DNA of 64,000 nucleotides from Eremophila alpestris peregrina (taxonomy: Eukaryota > Chordata > Aves > Passeriformes > Alaudidae), in contig WMCF01000089.1 of NCBI GenBank assembly GCA_009792885.1, forward strand, positions 134,239 through 198,238, in the 5' to 3' direction. Under the pieces are notes generated by a model. That model was not told the DNA's origin. It saw nothing but the letters and a program-made list of their open reading frames with translations, and searched no databases. Position 1 is the stretch's first letter. Each line of letters opens with the position of its first letter. Position numbers and translations under genes: made by a program. This document shows positions 1-14,300 of the stretch, piece by piece.

Positions 1-805
1 TTCAACTAACTCTAAGTAACTTTAACTGTTACTTAAAACTGCAGTTTGTAGAATGCTCTGCTCCACTGCTATATCTGGAAAGGTCATGGAGCTCATTGTC
101 AAATACTCGTTGTCACCTACTCCAACAGAGGAAGACACATCTGGGCTGCAAGGTGCAGCTCTGGGCACTCCAGAATAAGCCTGAGTGAGCCAGTGAAATT
201 CCACGAAGATGATGAAGGGAGTAAGATGAGGAGGGTGTGAGAGAGATGACACTTTTCCATCTGGTGGAACGGTGTCTTAGGGTAAATCTATGCATATCTT
301 GCAAGGGGGAGTAAAGATAGTAGAGCTAAGCTTTTTATTGGTACCCTCTGATAGGTCAAGACGCTGCCAGGCACAAACTGAAATATAGGAACTTCTGTTT
401 AGTCGTAAGAAAACATTTTTGCTGCAAAGATGGTCATGCCAAGCCTAGTTGTCCAGGGAGTTTGTGGAGTCTCCATTCTTGAGCTATTCAAAACTCATGT
501 TCATTACATGGTCATTAGCAACTTTCCCTGGTTGGCACTGCTTTGAGCAGAGGAGTTAAACTTTGCAATCTCACATGGTGGCAGACAGAGTCTACAGCTC
601 CAATATTGTGATTTGGAGAAGGAAAACTTCACCTCTGTGAAAAAAAAAAAAAAAAAAGCCATTTTTGTAACGTATTTTAAAATTAGTCTCTGGATTTCCA
701 TGCCAGTGGAAATCATTGATCTGTTCAGCTTTGTGCCAAGCTCTGCAGTAGTTAATAGTATGTTATAACTGGTTGCATAATGACAGATGTATGTAATCAT
801 TTAAT

Positions 806-1050
806 AGAATCATAGAATAAAATAATATACTCAAATGGTAGAATCACTTATCTTATAATACACCCTAAAGGTCCCTGAGTCCGGCCATTAAGCTCACACT
901 GCCAAATGCACCACTAAACTGTGCATTAAACCCTTAAATGCCACATCTGTAGGCATTTAAACACCTCCAGGGATGTTAACTCAGCCACTACTCTGGACAG
1001 GCTGTTCCAAGGCTATGTAACCCTTCCAGTGAAGCAATCTTCCTCACTTC
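806..1050 (-). mobile_element. CR1 LINE 3'-end fragment, antisense
   Basis: The segment starts with the reverse complement of the CR1 terminal motif (AATCATAGAAT) and continues with diverged antisense CR1 3'-end text, such as CACCTCCAGGGATG and a GGACAGGCTGTTCC-like stretch. It is heavily mutated, so it is an old copy. The subfamily is not resolved by eye. Confidence 0.75.
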
Positions 1051-1263
1051 TCTTAGAAGTATCTTCTTATGTTCACTGTTTAATGAAGACTCAAGTTAAT
1101 TATGTCTCTGACAGAAAATTTCCATTAATTAGTATGTCACACCTTCATATTCCATGGGTAATTCAAATTTCAAACCAAAATCCACTGTTGAAGAACTATC
1201 TATACTTAAATTTGCAAACTTGACAGTTTGGAAGTGTGTATGTGAGAATATATGTATGCATTT

Positions 1264-1316
1264 ATATCTATCTATCTGTCTATCTATCTCTATATATAGA
1301 TATAAATATATATAAT
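1264..1316. repeat. TCTA/TA microsatellite
   Basis: Imperfect tandem TCTA units run into a TATA-rich tract. It lies in an MCCC2 intron and is probably length-polymorphic. Confidence 0.85.
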
Positions 1317-2255
1317 TAGTGTGCTTCATTTTTAGATATGAAACTTAGAAACTGAAATCTGTTTTGGAAATGGTGATATTTTTCCCTTCCCTTGCTTGTA
1401 CTTCACCCTCTGTGGGTGGTGAATAATGGTTTCTCCAGCTTTCAAGGAATCCTTTTCAAAGCACTTACTGCAGAGTAGAAATGCCTCAAGAAGTCTTCTG
1501 GGTTTTTTTTTAACCCCAGTAGTAAATGTTACTGCTTTGTTCTAAGAAGGAGACCATTCATTTTAAATTGCCCTTTCAGGTCTGAGATTACACAGATCTA
1601 AGCTTTGGATTGTGCAGTCCAGGTACTTTTATAGAGACATCCTACTTGATCCAAGCAGTTAAGTGCTGCTGATATGCTCTTTTAAGGAAAATTAATATTA
1701 CTAAATTATTGTGTATGTACTGGAAGGTTCATAAAATAAAATTTCTAATGGTTGTTCTGTGGTTAATATTTAAATGAGTAAGGTAAAATTCACAGTTTGT
1801 AGAAAAAGCAAAATTGAAAAACCCTAGGTTTCAGCTGGGGTATTATTTGCTTGAAATAATGCATGGAAATATCCCATTTGAAATTTCATATTAAGTAAGT
1901 GATAAATATATGTTGAAAAGTTTTTTGTGAAAAAGCATGTGTATGAATTTGGAGGATGTGTAAGTCTGTGCACACAAATGATGGATATAGCAGTGAGTAG
2001 AAAAGTGTGGAGTATCTTGGTAAGTAATAACTACATATTAACACTAGAATAAGCATGCAAAGTCAAAGAAAAAAAGTATTTTTTACAAGATTCTGTGTTG
2101 TGATATTTTGATGCTCTGAGGGAGAGTAAACATGGAAGTATGATCAGTGAAGAAGCATTTGCAAAGATCTCTGTTATTACTATGCCTAAGATAGTATAAA
2201 TGTTAATGCAAGACAAGTGTCAACTGTGAAGCTCATTTTCATTTCCTTGTGTCAG

Positions 2256-2320
2256 GTTAAAGCAGCAACAGGTGAACAGGTATCAGCAGAGGATCTTGGA
2301 GGGGCAGATCTTCACTGCAG
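2256..2320 (+). CDS. MCCC2: MCCC2 coding exon (first in window)
   Basis: It encodes VKAATGEQVSAEDLGGADLHC plus two bases of the next Arg codon, and is preceded by TGTCAG and followed by GTTTAA. The segment sits in the middle of the carboxyltransferase domain. The donor is weak (CAG|GTTTAA) but the reading phase fits the next exon. Confidence 0.95.
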
Positions 2321-5300
2321 GTTTAAAGAAATATTTTCCCAGTGTTGATTTCTTCCATATTTTAGACTCCCCTTTCCCCTTCCCCTGCCCTTCCCTTGTT
2401 TTATTTTATTTTGGTGTTAGGTCTTTCTTAAGCTGTGTTTACCTTTTGAAAATTATTTTTGTGTTATTATCTGGTACTGAATGATTGTTTTATTGTTAGA
2501 ATATCACAGTTACATTGTGTTACTCCAGTTAGCATTGTTCCCTTAATTTGCTGCATTAAAATACTCACATGTCTAATGTACTGCAGCATCACACATAATA
2601 TGGAGGGCTTTATTACTGAATGTTAACAGAATAGTATGTATTGAGAAAGATAATACGTTTTGCAGAGTATATCCTTCTTACTGCCATGTAGAATTCACTA
2701 CAAGCAACATCAAAATAGCTTGTGCTTTTTGTCCTTATCAAACCCAAAAAATACATGCACTTTCAAGTTCTGCAATGAATAATAAACAAAATTAGGTATT
2801 ACAGCACAGTAAATTATGTATTGCTGTATAATAAATGCTTATTTGTTACTTCAGTTTGAAGTGAATAATTATTTTGAAGGGCAGTTCATCTCATTTTTGT
2901 AAACATGTTTTTCTTTATAATTGAAACAAAATTTTCCTGCATTTAAACAATGCTTGTTATATTTAATATTGTCATTTAGATTTTTTTATTTCCTGCAGTT
3001 GCTAATTTATTTCATGTCTGATAACTTAAATGTACTATTTTGAAAAAAAAGTCAGGCATGGGTTTTATTTTTAAGGTATTTCATAATAAAACACAGAGAG
3101 CTGAATTGTTGCTATCTACATCTGTATTTTCAAGGTCTTAGAAGCTTTAAAATTTCAAGTTTTCATTGCCTGATGTTGGTTTTTTTTCCCCAAAGTAATC
3201 ATCTTGCTATTGTTGTATATATACAGAAAATCTGGTGTAACAGATCATTATGCTTTGGATGACAATCATGCACTTCATCTGGCAAGAAAAGTTGTAAGAA
3301 GTTTGAATCTTCAGAAGAAACTAGATGTAAGTGTATAGAGTCTGAAAACACTGCATTGCTGAAATTAGGAATGCTTTTCTCTGCCTGATTGACACAACAC
3401 TTGTTTCTTAGAAGGCATACTTTTGTCTATGACTTAACACATTTGAAAATGGAAGTTATGGTTCTTGTCCTTAAAGATTTCTCTGATGCTTCAGTTCTGC
3501 AATTACATTCCTGCTGTATTAATCCCATTAAAACTACTGGGATTAAATACTAGAGTGAAGCAACTGGAAGACTGCTTCAGAGTCATAGAATTGCACTTTT
3601 AGATTAATCCAGTCTTGCAAGTTACTTAATTTAATTTTAAACCCACATGATAATTTCCATGGACTTAAAATTAGATACCTGCTTAAAGCATCTTTTTGAA
3701 TAGACATTTTCTGGGATTATTAAGGAGGTGAAAACCAAGGGGCTAGACCTAAATCTTGACAATGAATTATATTGATTTAAGAATTCCTTGTAGTAAATGG
3801 GATGCCTAGCATATGGGGGTGGAATTGCCTTATTTTAGTGGGAGATATGAGAGGGTGAATGAAAGCTTAAGGAAGGCAAGATGTATTCAGTTGTGTGACA
3901 AAATCTTCACCCATTTTTCAGAATGCTGCCTGCCTTAGAGGGCATGGGGGGAAAGTGAGCAAATAGGAGGACATGACTGATTTTTTTATATCATGAAAGA
4001 AGTGGAGTACCTGTGGAGATATATGCAGGAGTAGGAAAAAGGTAACAGGAAGTGAGAAACTGTTATCAACCTTCAGTTTAGGAAACTTGGTCTTTATTTC
4101 AGAATGACAAGCCAGTTAATGCAGGCATTCTGATGTTGTTGGTAAAGAGAAGTCTGTGCTCAAAGAAGTTGAGAAATTAATTGTTTGAATTTTTAAGTCA
4201 TAATGTGAGCTGATGGTTCCTTTGTTGTGTAAATTGTTTTTTCAAATTGTTACAGGTGACTGTAGAGCCATCAGAAGAGCCTTTGTTTCCAGCTGATGAA
4301 ATATATGGAATAGTTGGTGACCAGCTAAAAAGAAATTTTGATGTCAAAGAGGTATGAGTATTAATTCAAGATCCATATGCCCCTACATACAAACACATAT
4401 AAACATTTTCTTGCAGGAAATCACTCTTTATATTGTCATAATTGATAATACCTGATTTGGGTGCTTATTTCTTTATATTTTTGTCCAGCAGATCCCTTGG
4501 GATAGCAGTGATTGTTTAAAATACAGTAGTTTTTGGTTATAATTTTAAGAAGGATAAACAAGGATGAGAGATTGGTAACATTCTGAAAAAGCTGACAGAA
4601 ATGGGAGCTCCTCATTGGCAAAGCATTCCATAGACTTGCCCGGGGCTGTGATGGCTTTCTTCTTCTGTCAGTCCTGTGAAAGAGGAATTGTTTAAATATT
4701 TATGGAGTATAAGCACACCAAACAATTGAGCCTTCTCCCAATTGCATACAAAGAGTATTGTACTCTGCTGTAGGTGTGGTGTAATTATCTGCCTTGGAAC
4801 CTTCATCTGAGCCAACATGCTTTCTCATATTTTGCACAAATCTCACATTCAGAGCCTTTTTCACAACTAGGCAAGTATGTATTTTACAAATAGCCTTGAT
4901 ATGTATCTGTTTTAAAATATTTGGCAGAAACTACTAGGATTTGCTTTGCATTAAGGGGGAAAAGAGATGAACAGTTCCATTGAGTTTCATTCTTCATTCT
5001 CAAAAGTTGGAATAGTTCGGATTTATGTTCCCTTTAAAGCTTAAATAAGTACCTTCTGGCAAATGTCTTGCTAGCATCTGTATTTATAAAAAATGGCTCC
5101 TTTGAATCACAGAGAAACCTCAAATCAGATCTTCATTATTTTTGTATGTCACAAACTCAAGCAAGCCTAAAAATAATCATATCTCTAAGAAAGTGGCTTG
5201 TGCGTGTGTACATGTTTTTCTATGCAAATGGGAGGCTATTGCTTATGTTTAATATAAGCAGAGGTTTTTGTAATTCAACTAATCAGGAAAATACTGTTCC

Positions 5301-8300
5301 TGTGTAATTTAGCAATTTGGTTAGAACATTATTAATATTGAAATTCCATTTTTTACAAACATGTGGATGAATCACACTGAAAAAAACTAAATGGGCTTTG
5401 CCTGCCATCCAAACTGTTTATATGGTGGGCTGCTTGATGTTCTATACATGGAAAGCTTTCAAGTTATATGTTATCATGGCCTTCCTTTCTAAACAAAATA
5501 AAAAACTTGAAGGATTAGAAATTTAATGTTATTTTTCCATTTTTTCTTAAGGTCATCGCTAGAATTGTAGATGGTAGTAGATTTGATGAATTCAAAGCCT
5601 TGTATGGGGATACTTTAGTTACAGGTAAGTAGAAATATTATTACTCTGTATATGTTCTCTCTGGTTTTATAGTTGGATTTATTCTGGTTCACCCACTGAT
5701 ACTTTTAATGACATTTGTCTTCAGAAGAATAGCAGTTTCTGTTACCAGGAGAAAGTGCTACCTTTATATGCTGTGGAAAAAAAAAATACATGTTGAAATT
5801 TACAAATTAATCTCTCTCCTTTAGGATTTGCAAGAATTTTTGGTTACCCAGTAGGAATTATTGGAAACAATGGAGTTCTTTTCTCAGAGTCAGCAAAAAA
5901 GGTAAATAGATAGCTTATTAGCTTCTTTACCAGTGAGAAACAAAACCTCTGGTGATCAACTTGCACTTGAGATGAGGAGCTTTCTAAAATAATGTAAGAG
6001 AACTGGCTCCATGTTTTTCATGTAAATGTGAAACAGGTATAAGCTGTTAATAACCTGTGAAAAAAATTGACCATATTTTAGAAACAGTGTTTGGTAGATT
6101 TTTCTGATGTGCAGAAGGTAGGCCAACACAGAACAGCATTTGGATTGGTGTGAATACAGCGTAGTTGAAAAATAGTTTATCCTGAAACTTAAATCCGTTA
6201 CAAGTCCATCCTCATTACATCAAATACCCTGTTGAGTATTTCTAGTCTCTAAACCATGGAGTACTACAGCAAATCACATCATTTTTTTTGTAATACCTGG
6301 AAAATCTAAAACCTGGATTCCAGTATTCAGTTCATCAGTTTACCAGTTTTAATTTTTATACTTTGCTGTGGCATCTCCTGGCTTAGAATAATGAGTGAAT
6401 ACCTGTGCAGTCTCTCAAAATCTGTGAGCTAAAATACCTGTTCTGTGAATCAAAGGCTGTGTGTGAAGGAACATTGTGATTTTATTGCAGTTAACAGTGG
6501 TTTACAATTTGGACTTTAGGGAATGATGGTGATTAAGAGTATCTGGATCTTGCAAACTGTTTACCTTGGTCTGTGTTGCTTGCTTTAGTTCTTTAATTTT
6601 CAAGAAACAATTGTCAATTTAATTTTTGCAATAGCAATTATAAATGCTAGTTTTGTTCGAATAGGCTTCTTGAGCTAACAGTGAAAACAGCCTGTTTGGA
6701 AATTGGTATTGAGAATATACAGAAAAAGGAACCATTGATGAGAGAGGTGGAGAAAGGAAGTAATTTTACTGGATTTATTGCTGTTACAAAATAATACACA
6801 AAATTCAGTTTCATGTGGTGAAGGAATACCACTTGTAGCAGTGCAGGAAATGATATTTTTTTCATCTGACATTTGTTTTAACAGTTATTTCCAGGTAGAA
6901 AATAACTGTTGAAGTATTTCTAATACTTCCATTATTTTCCTAACAATGTAGTGCTACAACTTTTTTTTCCTAAGAATGAAAAAAAATCTAAGGAATCTTC
7001 GTTTTCTGACTTGTACTGGCATATCAGTACTGTAAAAGGAAATTCACTTCTAGAGAAACCTTTGTCCATTATGTTGGTTCTATAACCTTAGCTTCTTTTC
7101 CTTGCATTTTTGTAATGAGTTTTTGCACATTTTTCCCAAGATCATCACTATGCTATGCACATGTTTCTGTGAAGAAGATTATACTCAATTATTTTTCTCT
7201 CTTTCTTGTTTTTATAACTTTTGCAGGTTTTATATAGTGGAGAGGTTTGATGTCTTTTCAGTTGTTGTGCTACATTACCTTGTTTTATTTACCAGCAAGT
7301 GTATAAATAAGCCAAGGAACTTTATTGATTTAGATTAGTTGGAACAGAGGCTTGGAATCTACTATTTGTAACTTTGCTAGGAAATTGGTCTTTTGCTAGT
7401 AAATAGGGAGAGGGCATCTGCCTTCAGAAAAGGGAGAAAATGTTACAGCAATTGGCAGTGCCATGAGAAACTAATGTTTATGGGCCTTTCCCAGTTTTAG
7501 AGAATACTTTTCTTTTGTACAGAAAATGGGGAGATCTGTTTTTCTGACTGACTGTCTTGATTTCTCTGACCGTGTCTTAGCAAACTCGATGTCAGATGCC
7601 ACACTGGCACTGTCCATGGCTTAACTGTGTATTGGCTGAGTCACAGCAGTTGAGCTTTTCAGTATCAACAGTAATGCTTTTTAAGGATGTTATTTCTGTT
7701 TTACCCGTGTTCTCACACATTTTTGGAGATCTCTTACTTCTGCTATAGTGAATGCAGTTCACTGAATATGTTTTGCAGTTAACTTTGGGTGAAGGAGAAG
7801 TAGTATAACACTTCCTGATGGAAATACTGTGGTGGAATTCAGTGGAAGGATTTAGCACAGACTTCAGAATGCTGGTAGTGATAGCTTCACTTGTCCAACT
7901 TCTAATGGCTTACTCTGTTCTTTTTTCCTCTCCACAGGGTACACATTTTATCCAGTTGTGTTGCCAGAGAAATATTCCCATTGTGTTTTTGCAGAATATT
8001 ACAGGTGAGTAAGATCAAGCTTTTGAGGTTTCACTTTGTTGAAGACTTTGCTGTTAATTGTTGAAGCTGTGTTCTAGACAGCCTCTTGTGTGCTTTGTAG
8101 TACCTACATGTCCAGCCTGTTTGGAAATCAGCCTGCCAGCAGCTGGTGAAGGCCTTGGCATTATTATTTGCTTTTCAGTTCTTTCTGCATGTGCTGTGAA
8201 GCACACAGTAGTATGACATATGGCACAGTATTATAATGTAAAGCTGGTGAGCCTTTTGTTCATATTTTATTTCTTTAGGTTTCATGGTTGGCAGAGAATA

Positions 8301-11300
8301 TGAGGCTGGAGGGATAGCAAAAGATGGTGCCAAGATGGTAACTGCTGTAGCTTGTGCCAATGTACCTAAAATAACTGTCATTATCGGTGGCTCTTACGGG
8401 GCTGGAAACTATGGGATGTGTGGAAGAGCATATAGGTAAGTGTTGTTTGAGATTATGACAGCAAATAGAAATATTTAAAGGGAGCATAACCTTGAAGTAC
8501 CATTCTGAAAAATTGTCTGAATCTTGAGGAAGTTGTGCTGTTTGGAAAAGAGTTCTTAATGAATATGTTCATAAATAAATAACAGCCTGAAATTTGTAGA
8601 GACTGATAAGGCTCATGATTCACCTTGAATTATGTGATAGATGAGACCTTCTAACAGTAAACCTGTTGACATCCTTTTCTCCCATTTCAGTTCTTGGTGG
8701 AAAAATTGCAAAGTCTTAAACAATCACTGGGCAGTGTAGACTTGTCCTTTATTCATAGGCATTCATAGAAAGAGTATATCAGCTTGTGTAAAAACTCCTT
8801 ATTTACTTCAATCAGCATATTTTTATGAGTAAGATTTGTTTAACCCCCTAAGATTTTTTTGTTGACCCTTTGGACGTGTGTTATGTGATTTTTTACATTT
8901 AATTTTTCAAGGTTCCTGATGCTATTGAAGTTATTTGAGTTGTTTAGGAGAAAAATTCCTGTGGGTTAGAAATGTGAGCTGAAGAGACCCAAGAAAGAGA
9001 AATTGTAAAAAAAAAGGTGTTTGAATAATGGAAATTAACAGAATTTTTACATTTTCAAGCATAAAACACTGATGTTAATGTACCTTTTTTAAAAAAATGA
9101 TATATTGTAAAATTGTCATGCATTCAAATGTATTTTTAGTTGAGAGAGAATTATTTCTTCATTAGGAAATATGACAATATCTTACCTTAATATTTAATAT
9201 GTATTTTTTCAGTCCAAGATTTCTATATATGTGGCCAAATGCTCGCATATCGGTGATGGGAGGGGAACAAGCTGCAACTGTTCTAGCTACAATAGCTAAG
9301 GACCAAAAAGCAAGGGAGGGAAAACAGGTATATCTTTCTTCTTTCATTTCTAGTAAAGCCATTATCACTTACTCTGTCACTGGAGTTGGTCACTTCGTGA
9401 GCTAGGAAAGGATGGAAGAGAGTGAGGCAACAGTGAACTATCCCAGTGCCACCTAGTGCAATGACAAACATGAAGCATTTGTGAAATGTTAATTTCTTAC
9501 TTCTTTGAAATGTGAAGATAATTCCTAACATTTTTTATCTTTGTTTAAAAATAGGAGTATTTCATATACCACATTGTATTTTTGTACTTTGTGCACCAAG
9601 TTATTAGTTCTACCCAAGATGAGCAACCAGGAATCCTCCTTGGTTTGGGAGTATGGAGAGGAATATGTCAGGATAAAGTGCCTTTCCAATTATTATGAAG
9701 GTGGCAATTTTAGAGAAAGCTGATCTTCAAATGATTCACTAATTGAGAATTAGGAAGATTGGAACAGCAGAAGTCTGGAGAGGTTTGGAAAAGTTTTTGC
9801 TCAAGTCAACATTTTAATTGAAAACTAGAGGTGTATTCTTTATATAACAAAAAATTTGTATTAAATCTACAGTAATAGTTTATAGTTTCACTGCACACTC
9901 TTTTCTGCTGAGTTGGGTTTTTTTTAATTGCAAGGTTTATGGTTATACTACTGCCTTGATCCCATAAGAAGTGGTTTTATTGTGATGTCTTAAAATTGTT
10001 CATATTTATTGTGAATAGTTAATCAGAATAGTGAAGCTGTATGAACATGTTACCTCAATGTCATTACTTTTCAACACTTGTTCTTTCTGTGGATAGAATC
10101 ACCCTTATCTCTGTCTTAATTTCCCAAATCCATGACTCCCAGAGTAGTTAAATGTCAGTCAAATGTGTTAGGAGCTTGAAAGTTTTTTGAATTCCTGTGA
10201 CCAGTCTGGATCATAGAGAAACCCGATGTTAGAATAGCACAGACTTACTTTATTAAAAAATCTTGCCAAAGGCAACCCAAATTTTTTTTTCCAATACACT
10301 AGCTTCAGTAATTTTTCAAGTGCTACACACCAATTACTCTTGCATTCAGTTAAGTATATGTTTATTCTCCTTTTTCCACCCACTTGATTTGGAAATTGCT
10401 ATCTTAATTTTGTTGTCAAACATGCAAAATTGACAATTGTGTGCTAAAAGAGTAAAAAAACTTTGGGCAGATAATTGAGGCATTTTCTTCAGGTTGATGC
10501 TGCATATAAAGCTCTGCTATCATTGGGGAAGAAAATATTAAAGAATATTTTATATGTTTTTTAGTTATCTGAGGCAGATGAAGCAGCTTTGAAGGAGCCA
10601 ATCATCAGGAGGTTCGAGGAGGAAGGAAACCCTTATTATTCCAGTGCAAGGTAACATACAAATAACTATTCTAAAAATTAATTGTAATCATGGGACTTGA
10701 CATCTAACTCTTGGTATTAAACAACAGAACAGAGCAATCAGAAGCAAATACTGTGTTTGATGTGCATTCAAACCAATGTTTTGTCAGTCTTATCTCTGGG
10801 GACTGGGTACCATGAACTGTTTCAGAAGACAGTGTGCACTAGCAGCAATTACTTTGGTGGTTCTGTAAGAAATTATATGGTAGCATGGAGTTTCTGTGTT
10901 ATGCATTTTATTGTGGATTTGTTTTATATCATTCTCCCCAGTGTAGTCACTTTTCTAAAGCCTGTTGAACAATTTAATGAGTGGCTGCATGTGTATTAGG
11001 AGGAACTCATTTTAGTGGGGTCCTGCAAGTAAAAGAGGAAAGTGGAAAAGGAGGTAGCAGTTTCAAGAAGACCTGAAGCCACTGGCAAATATCAGGTCAT
11101 GGTCATGGTAGGTAATTATATTGGATGATAGCAGTGATGGTGTAGGGCTTTAGCTAATGGGTGCAGCATACTCATGTTTGCTGAGAAGTCCTTTCCATGC
11201 TCAGGCTGATGGAATATTAGTAAATGTCCAGGAACTAGTTAGGCTAATGAAACAAAGTGGCATCCTGAAGTGATCCAGATACATCTGGAAGGTAGCTTGG

Positions 11301-14300
11301 TGGCTTTCTTGGCCTTTGATGGTTTTTCTGCATTACTTTCATCCTAATTAAGTTCCTAAAGTGCTAAAGTTCCTGCATATATTTCTGCTTGTGGTATCCG
11401 AAAGTTAGTTTTCCACAGGCTCTCAGCTGCTAATGATAGTAGAGGGCAGCATACTTCAGTGACCCAGATGTCAGCTGTGAAAGCAGCAGAGCTGGCAGTG
11501 AAAAACCCAGGAGACTCCTGGAGCAGAGAACTTCCTGACAAGGTATCAGACAAGCCAGCCAGAGGTGAGGCATTCCTGGGCCTGGAGTTCACCAGTGCAG
11601 AGGGACTCATTAAAGAGGGGATGGCTGGAAGCAGCTGGGGCTGCAGGGGGCACACCCTGGCTGAGCTCAGGATCTCAAGAAATGTGAGGTAGCAAAGAGA
11701 AACTCCAGACCCTGAAATTTGGAAGAGTGAACTTCCAGATGTTTTCAGGGAATGAGATTGCCTGGGAACCTCCTTAAGAACAGAGGAGCTGATTAGAGCT
11801 GGCAATTCTTCAAAGCCATTTTTCTTAGAGCACAGGAGCTCTTTATTCCTGTGTGTAGGAAGTTGAGCATGGCAGGCTGGAAACTGGCATGGCTGAGCAA
11901 GGATTTTCTTCTCAAACTGAGGAATAAGAAGGAAGTATACACACTGTGGAAGCAGGAACAGGTAACCTGGGAGGAGCCCCTTCTTCGTGATCAGAAGGAA
12001 AATATGAAATTACTGTTAACTTCTACTTTTTTCTGTAGGGACAGTAGAATATACTGAACTGAGATATTTATACCAGGGAAATAAACATTAATTTTAATGT
12101 TTCATCAAATTAATACCTTTATCAGGCGAGATCTTAATGGGTAGTAGAAGAAATAGCAGAAACGTTTTTAACAGCTGACCTTTAACAGCTGACCTTGTGC
12201 TCGAGGGCAAGAAAGAAAAATGAAAAAATATTATCAGTTTTTATAACTGGATTTTAAGGAGAAGAATATTCCACTTATAACATTTAAAAAATGAGTCCAA
12301 CTTTCTGTATTTAAAATTAATTCCTACCCCAGAGAAGATGAATAATGTGATTTTTTTTACATTTGCCTTTTTTTAAGATGTTCACTGTAAACAGTCAGAC
12401 TCTTTTACCCATGATTTATGTAACATTCAATATATTTGATATATTAGCAATATAAAAACTTATCCTCTCCCAAAAACCAACAGATGATTGTCAGTATTTA
12501 CAACAGTAAATTACTGTAATCTGTAAGAAAGCAGTTTTACTTGTAAAGTTAATACTAGCATTAAAAAAATCACATTTTAAATTTTCAATAGTGTCTGATT
12601 TTTAGACATGAAACTTGAGTGTTTAATACCAGCTTTGTGCTCTCTGATGAGCAACTTTTATCAGTTTGTTTTCAGAATATCTGGCCATTTTGTGAAGTTA
12701 AGTTGCAAATCTGGTAGTCACCCCAGCAAATAGCTTAAATTTGCCCAGCCAAGGCGTTAGAAAGTGCTTTTAGTGCTAGGTGACGTGTCATTTATTTCAA
12801 AAAGCAGGGTAGTTGTGCCCTTCTTACTGATTCCTCTTGGAAAGGAAACGTGACGTGCACAGATGTGAGTTGGTTGAGAACTAGCGTGGGTCTGGATTGC
12901 ATGTGGTTGGGTTCATGTGACACTGCACTCAGGATAATAAGCCCAGCTGAAGTCAAATGTCAGAGCTGAAATCCCACTGCGGCTTATCTAGCTATAAGCA
13001 CTGAAGGTGAAATGCCTCTTTTCACAAAGGAGTGCTTTTGACAACGGTGTGTGAGTGGCTCAGGTCAAAGCAGTCCTGGCTGGTTTCTGTCGCTTTTCAG
13101 TTCAAGTAGATGCAATCTGCATTGTGGAGGAGCTTTTAATTGCTCTCTTGTAGAATTAATTGGGTATTTCAGTGGATATACTCATGTTTCCTGCCCTTTC
13201 ATGCTTTGCATTAACTAATTCCTAAGCAAGATCTCAGATCAATAGTTCAGAAGTCTTCATTACTGTGGAGTAGGCTGTCCAAGCGGAAACAATGAGATGA
13301 AGTGGATTACAGTCTTTGCAGCAGGTGTACTCAGGAGGAAGGATGTACCACTCACCTTGCACCTTGTAGACAGCCCTTTCCTCAGCCAACATTGGCAGCT
13401 GCTTATTAGCAAGCATTTGCTGTAATTCAAGGAGGAGTAACCTGTCCCTTTTGCAGCCCAATCCTGTTGGGCTCCAAGCTTGGTAAAAACCCAGCTCATT
13501 GTCAATCAAATGCCGGGGTACTGTAACTGAAACTGAATCCAGACAGCCTTTGTTTTGTAAGATCCCTCCACCAAAAAGGTTGACAAGGAAACTCTAAAAA
13601 ACAGCTTTGCATTTCTGAGAGAACAAAAACAGTAGAGGGGCACAAAGATTGTTGTCTGTGTTGCTGCTTGTGTGCTGATGGTTTGGAGGCTCCCCCGTGC
13701 TGTCCTCCTGCCTAATGTCTGCCTCACCCTTAATAGCCATTGAGATTGATGTGACCCTTCCCCTTGACTTCATTAGGCTTTGAATCGAGCTTTTAGCAGT
13801 AATAAGGAGAGAGAAGGAAAATGCCCTAATGATCTTAAAAGACAAGAAAATATCCCTGTTTATTCTGTTTATATCATTTTGCTTATAAGTGATAACTTGC
13901 TATACGTACAGGATGTCAATACTGTTCCCTGCAGTTGTATTTTCTAATCAGACTTTAACTAATTTTTTGATTAGAACCTTTCACAATGAGCAGTCTTAAT
14001 TAATGGCAGTCATTAGGCAGCACCCTTTTTAATGAGTTATATTAATCTGTTCACAGGTTTCTTAAAAGATTTCAATGGTTTGCATCTTAACAAATTACAC
14101 AAGCATTTTACTTCAGGCAACTTCATTTCTTTTACTCACACTATCTCAGTTACAGATATTTTATGAGTGTAGTGTGACTCATGTTCCTGCAATGGGGTTT
14201 TAATAGATACTTTAATTATTAATGTTACATCTCAGTAGAGAATGCAGTTTTCCTTAAACAAAGAGAAGCAGAAGGCAGGGGTGACCATATGAAAGCAGCT

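Larger units (their letters stand above)
1..2255 (+). other. MCCC2: MCCC2 intron, left part cut by window edge
   Basis: This is intronic sequence before the first MCCC2 exon in the window. I looked for the preceding coding exons of the family (the stretch ending in the FLAGPP-like segment) and did not find them. It holds an 18-base A tract (640-657), an antisense CR1 fragment (about 806-1050) and a TCTA/TA microsatellite. Nothing else is recognisable. Confidence 0.75.

Noticed and set aside
1..2255. Search for upstream MCCC2 exons
   Set aside because: No segment encoding the preceding part of the carboxyltransferase domain with flanking splice sites was found.
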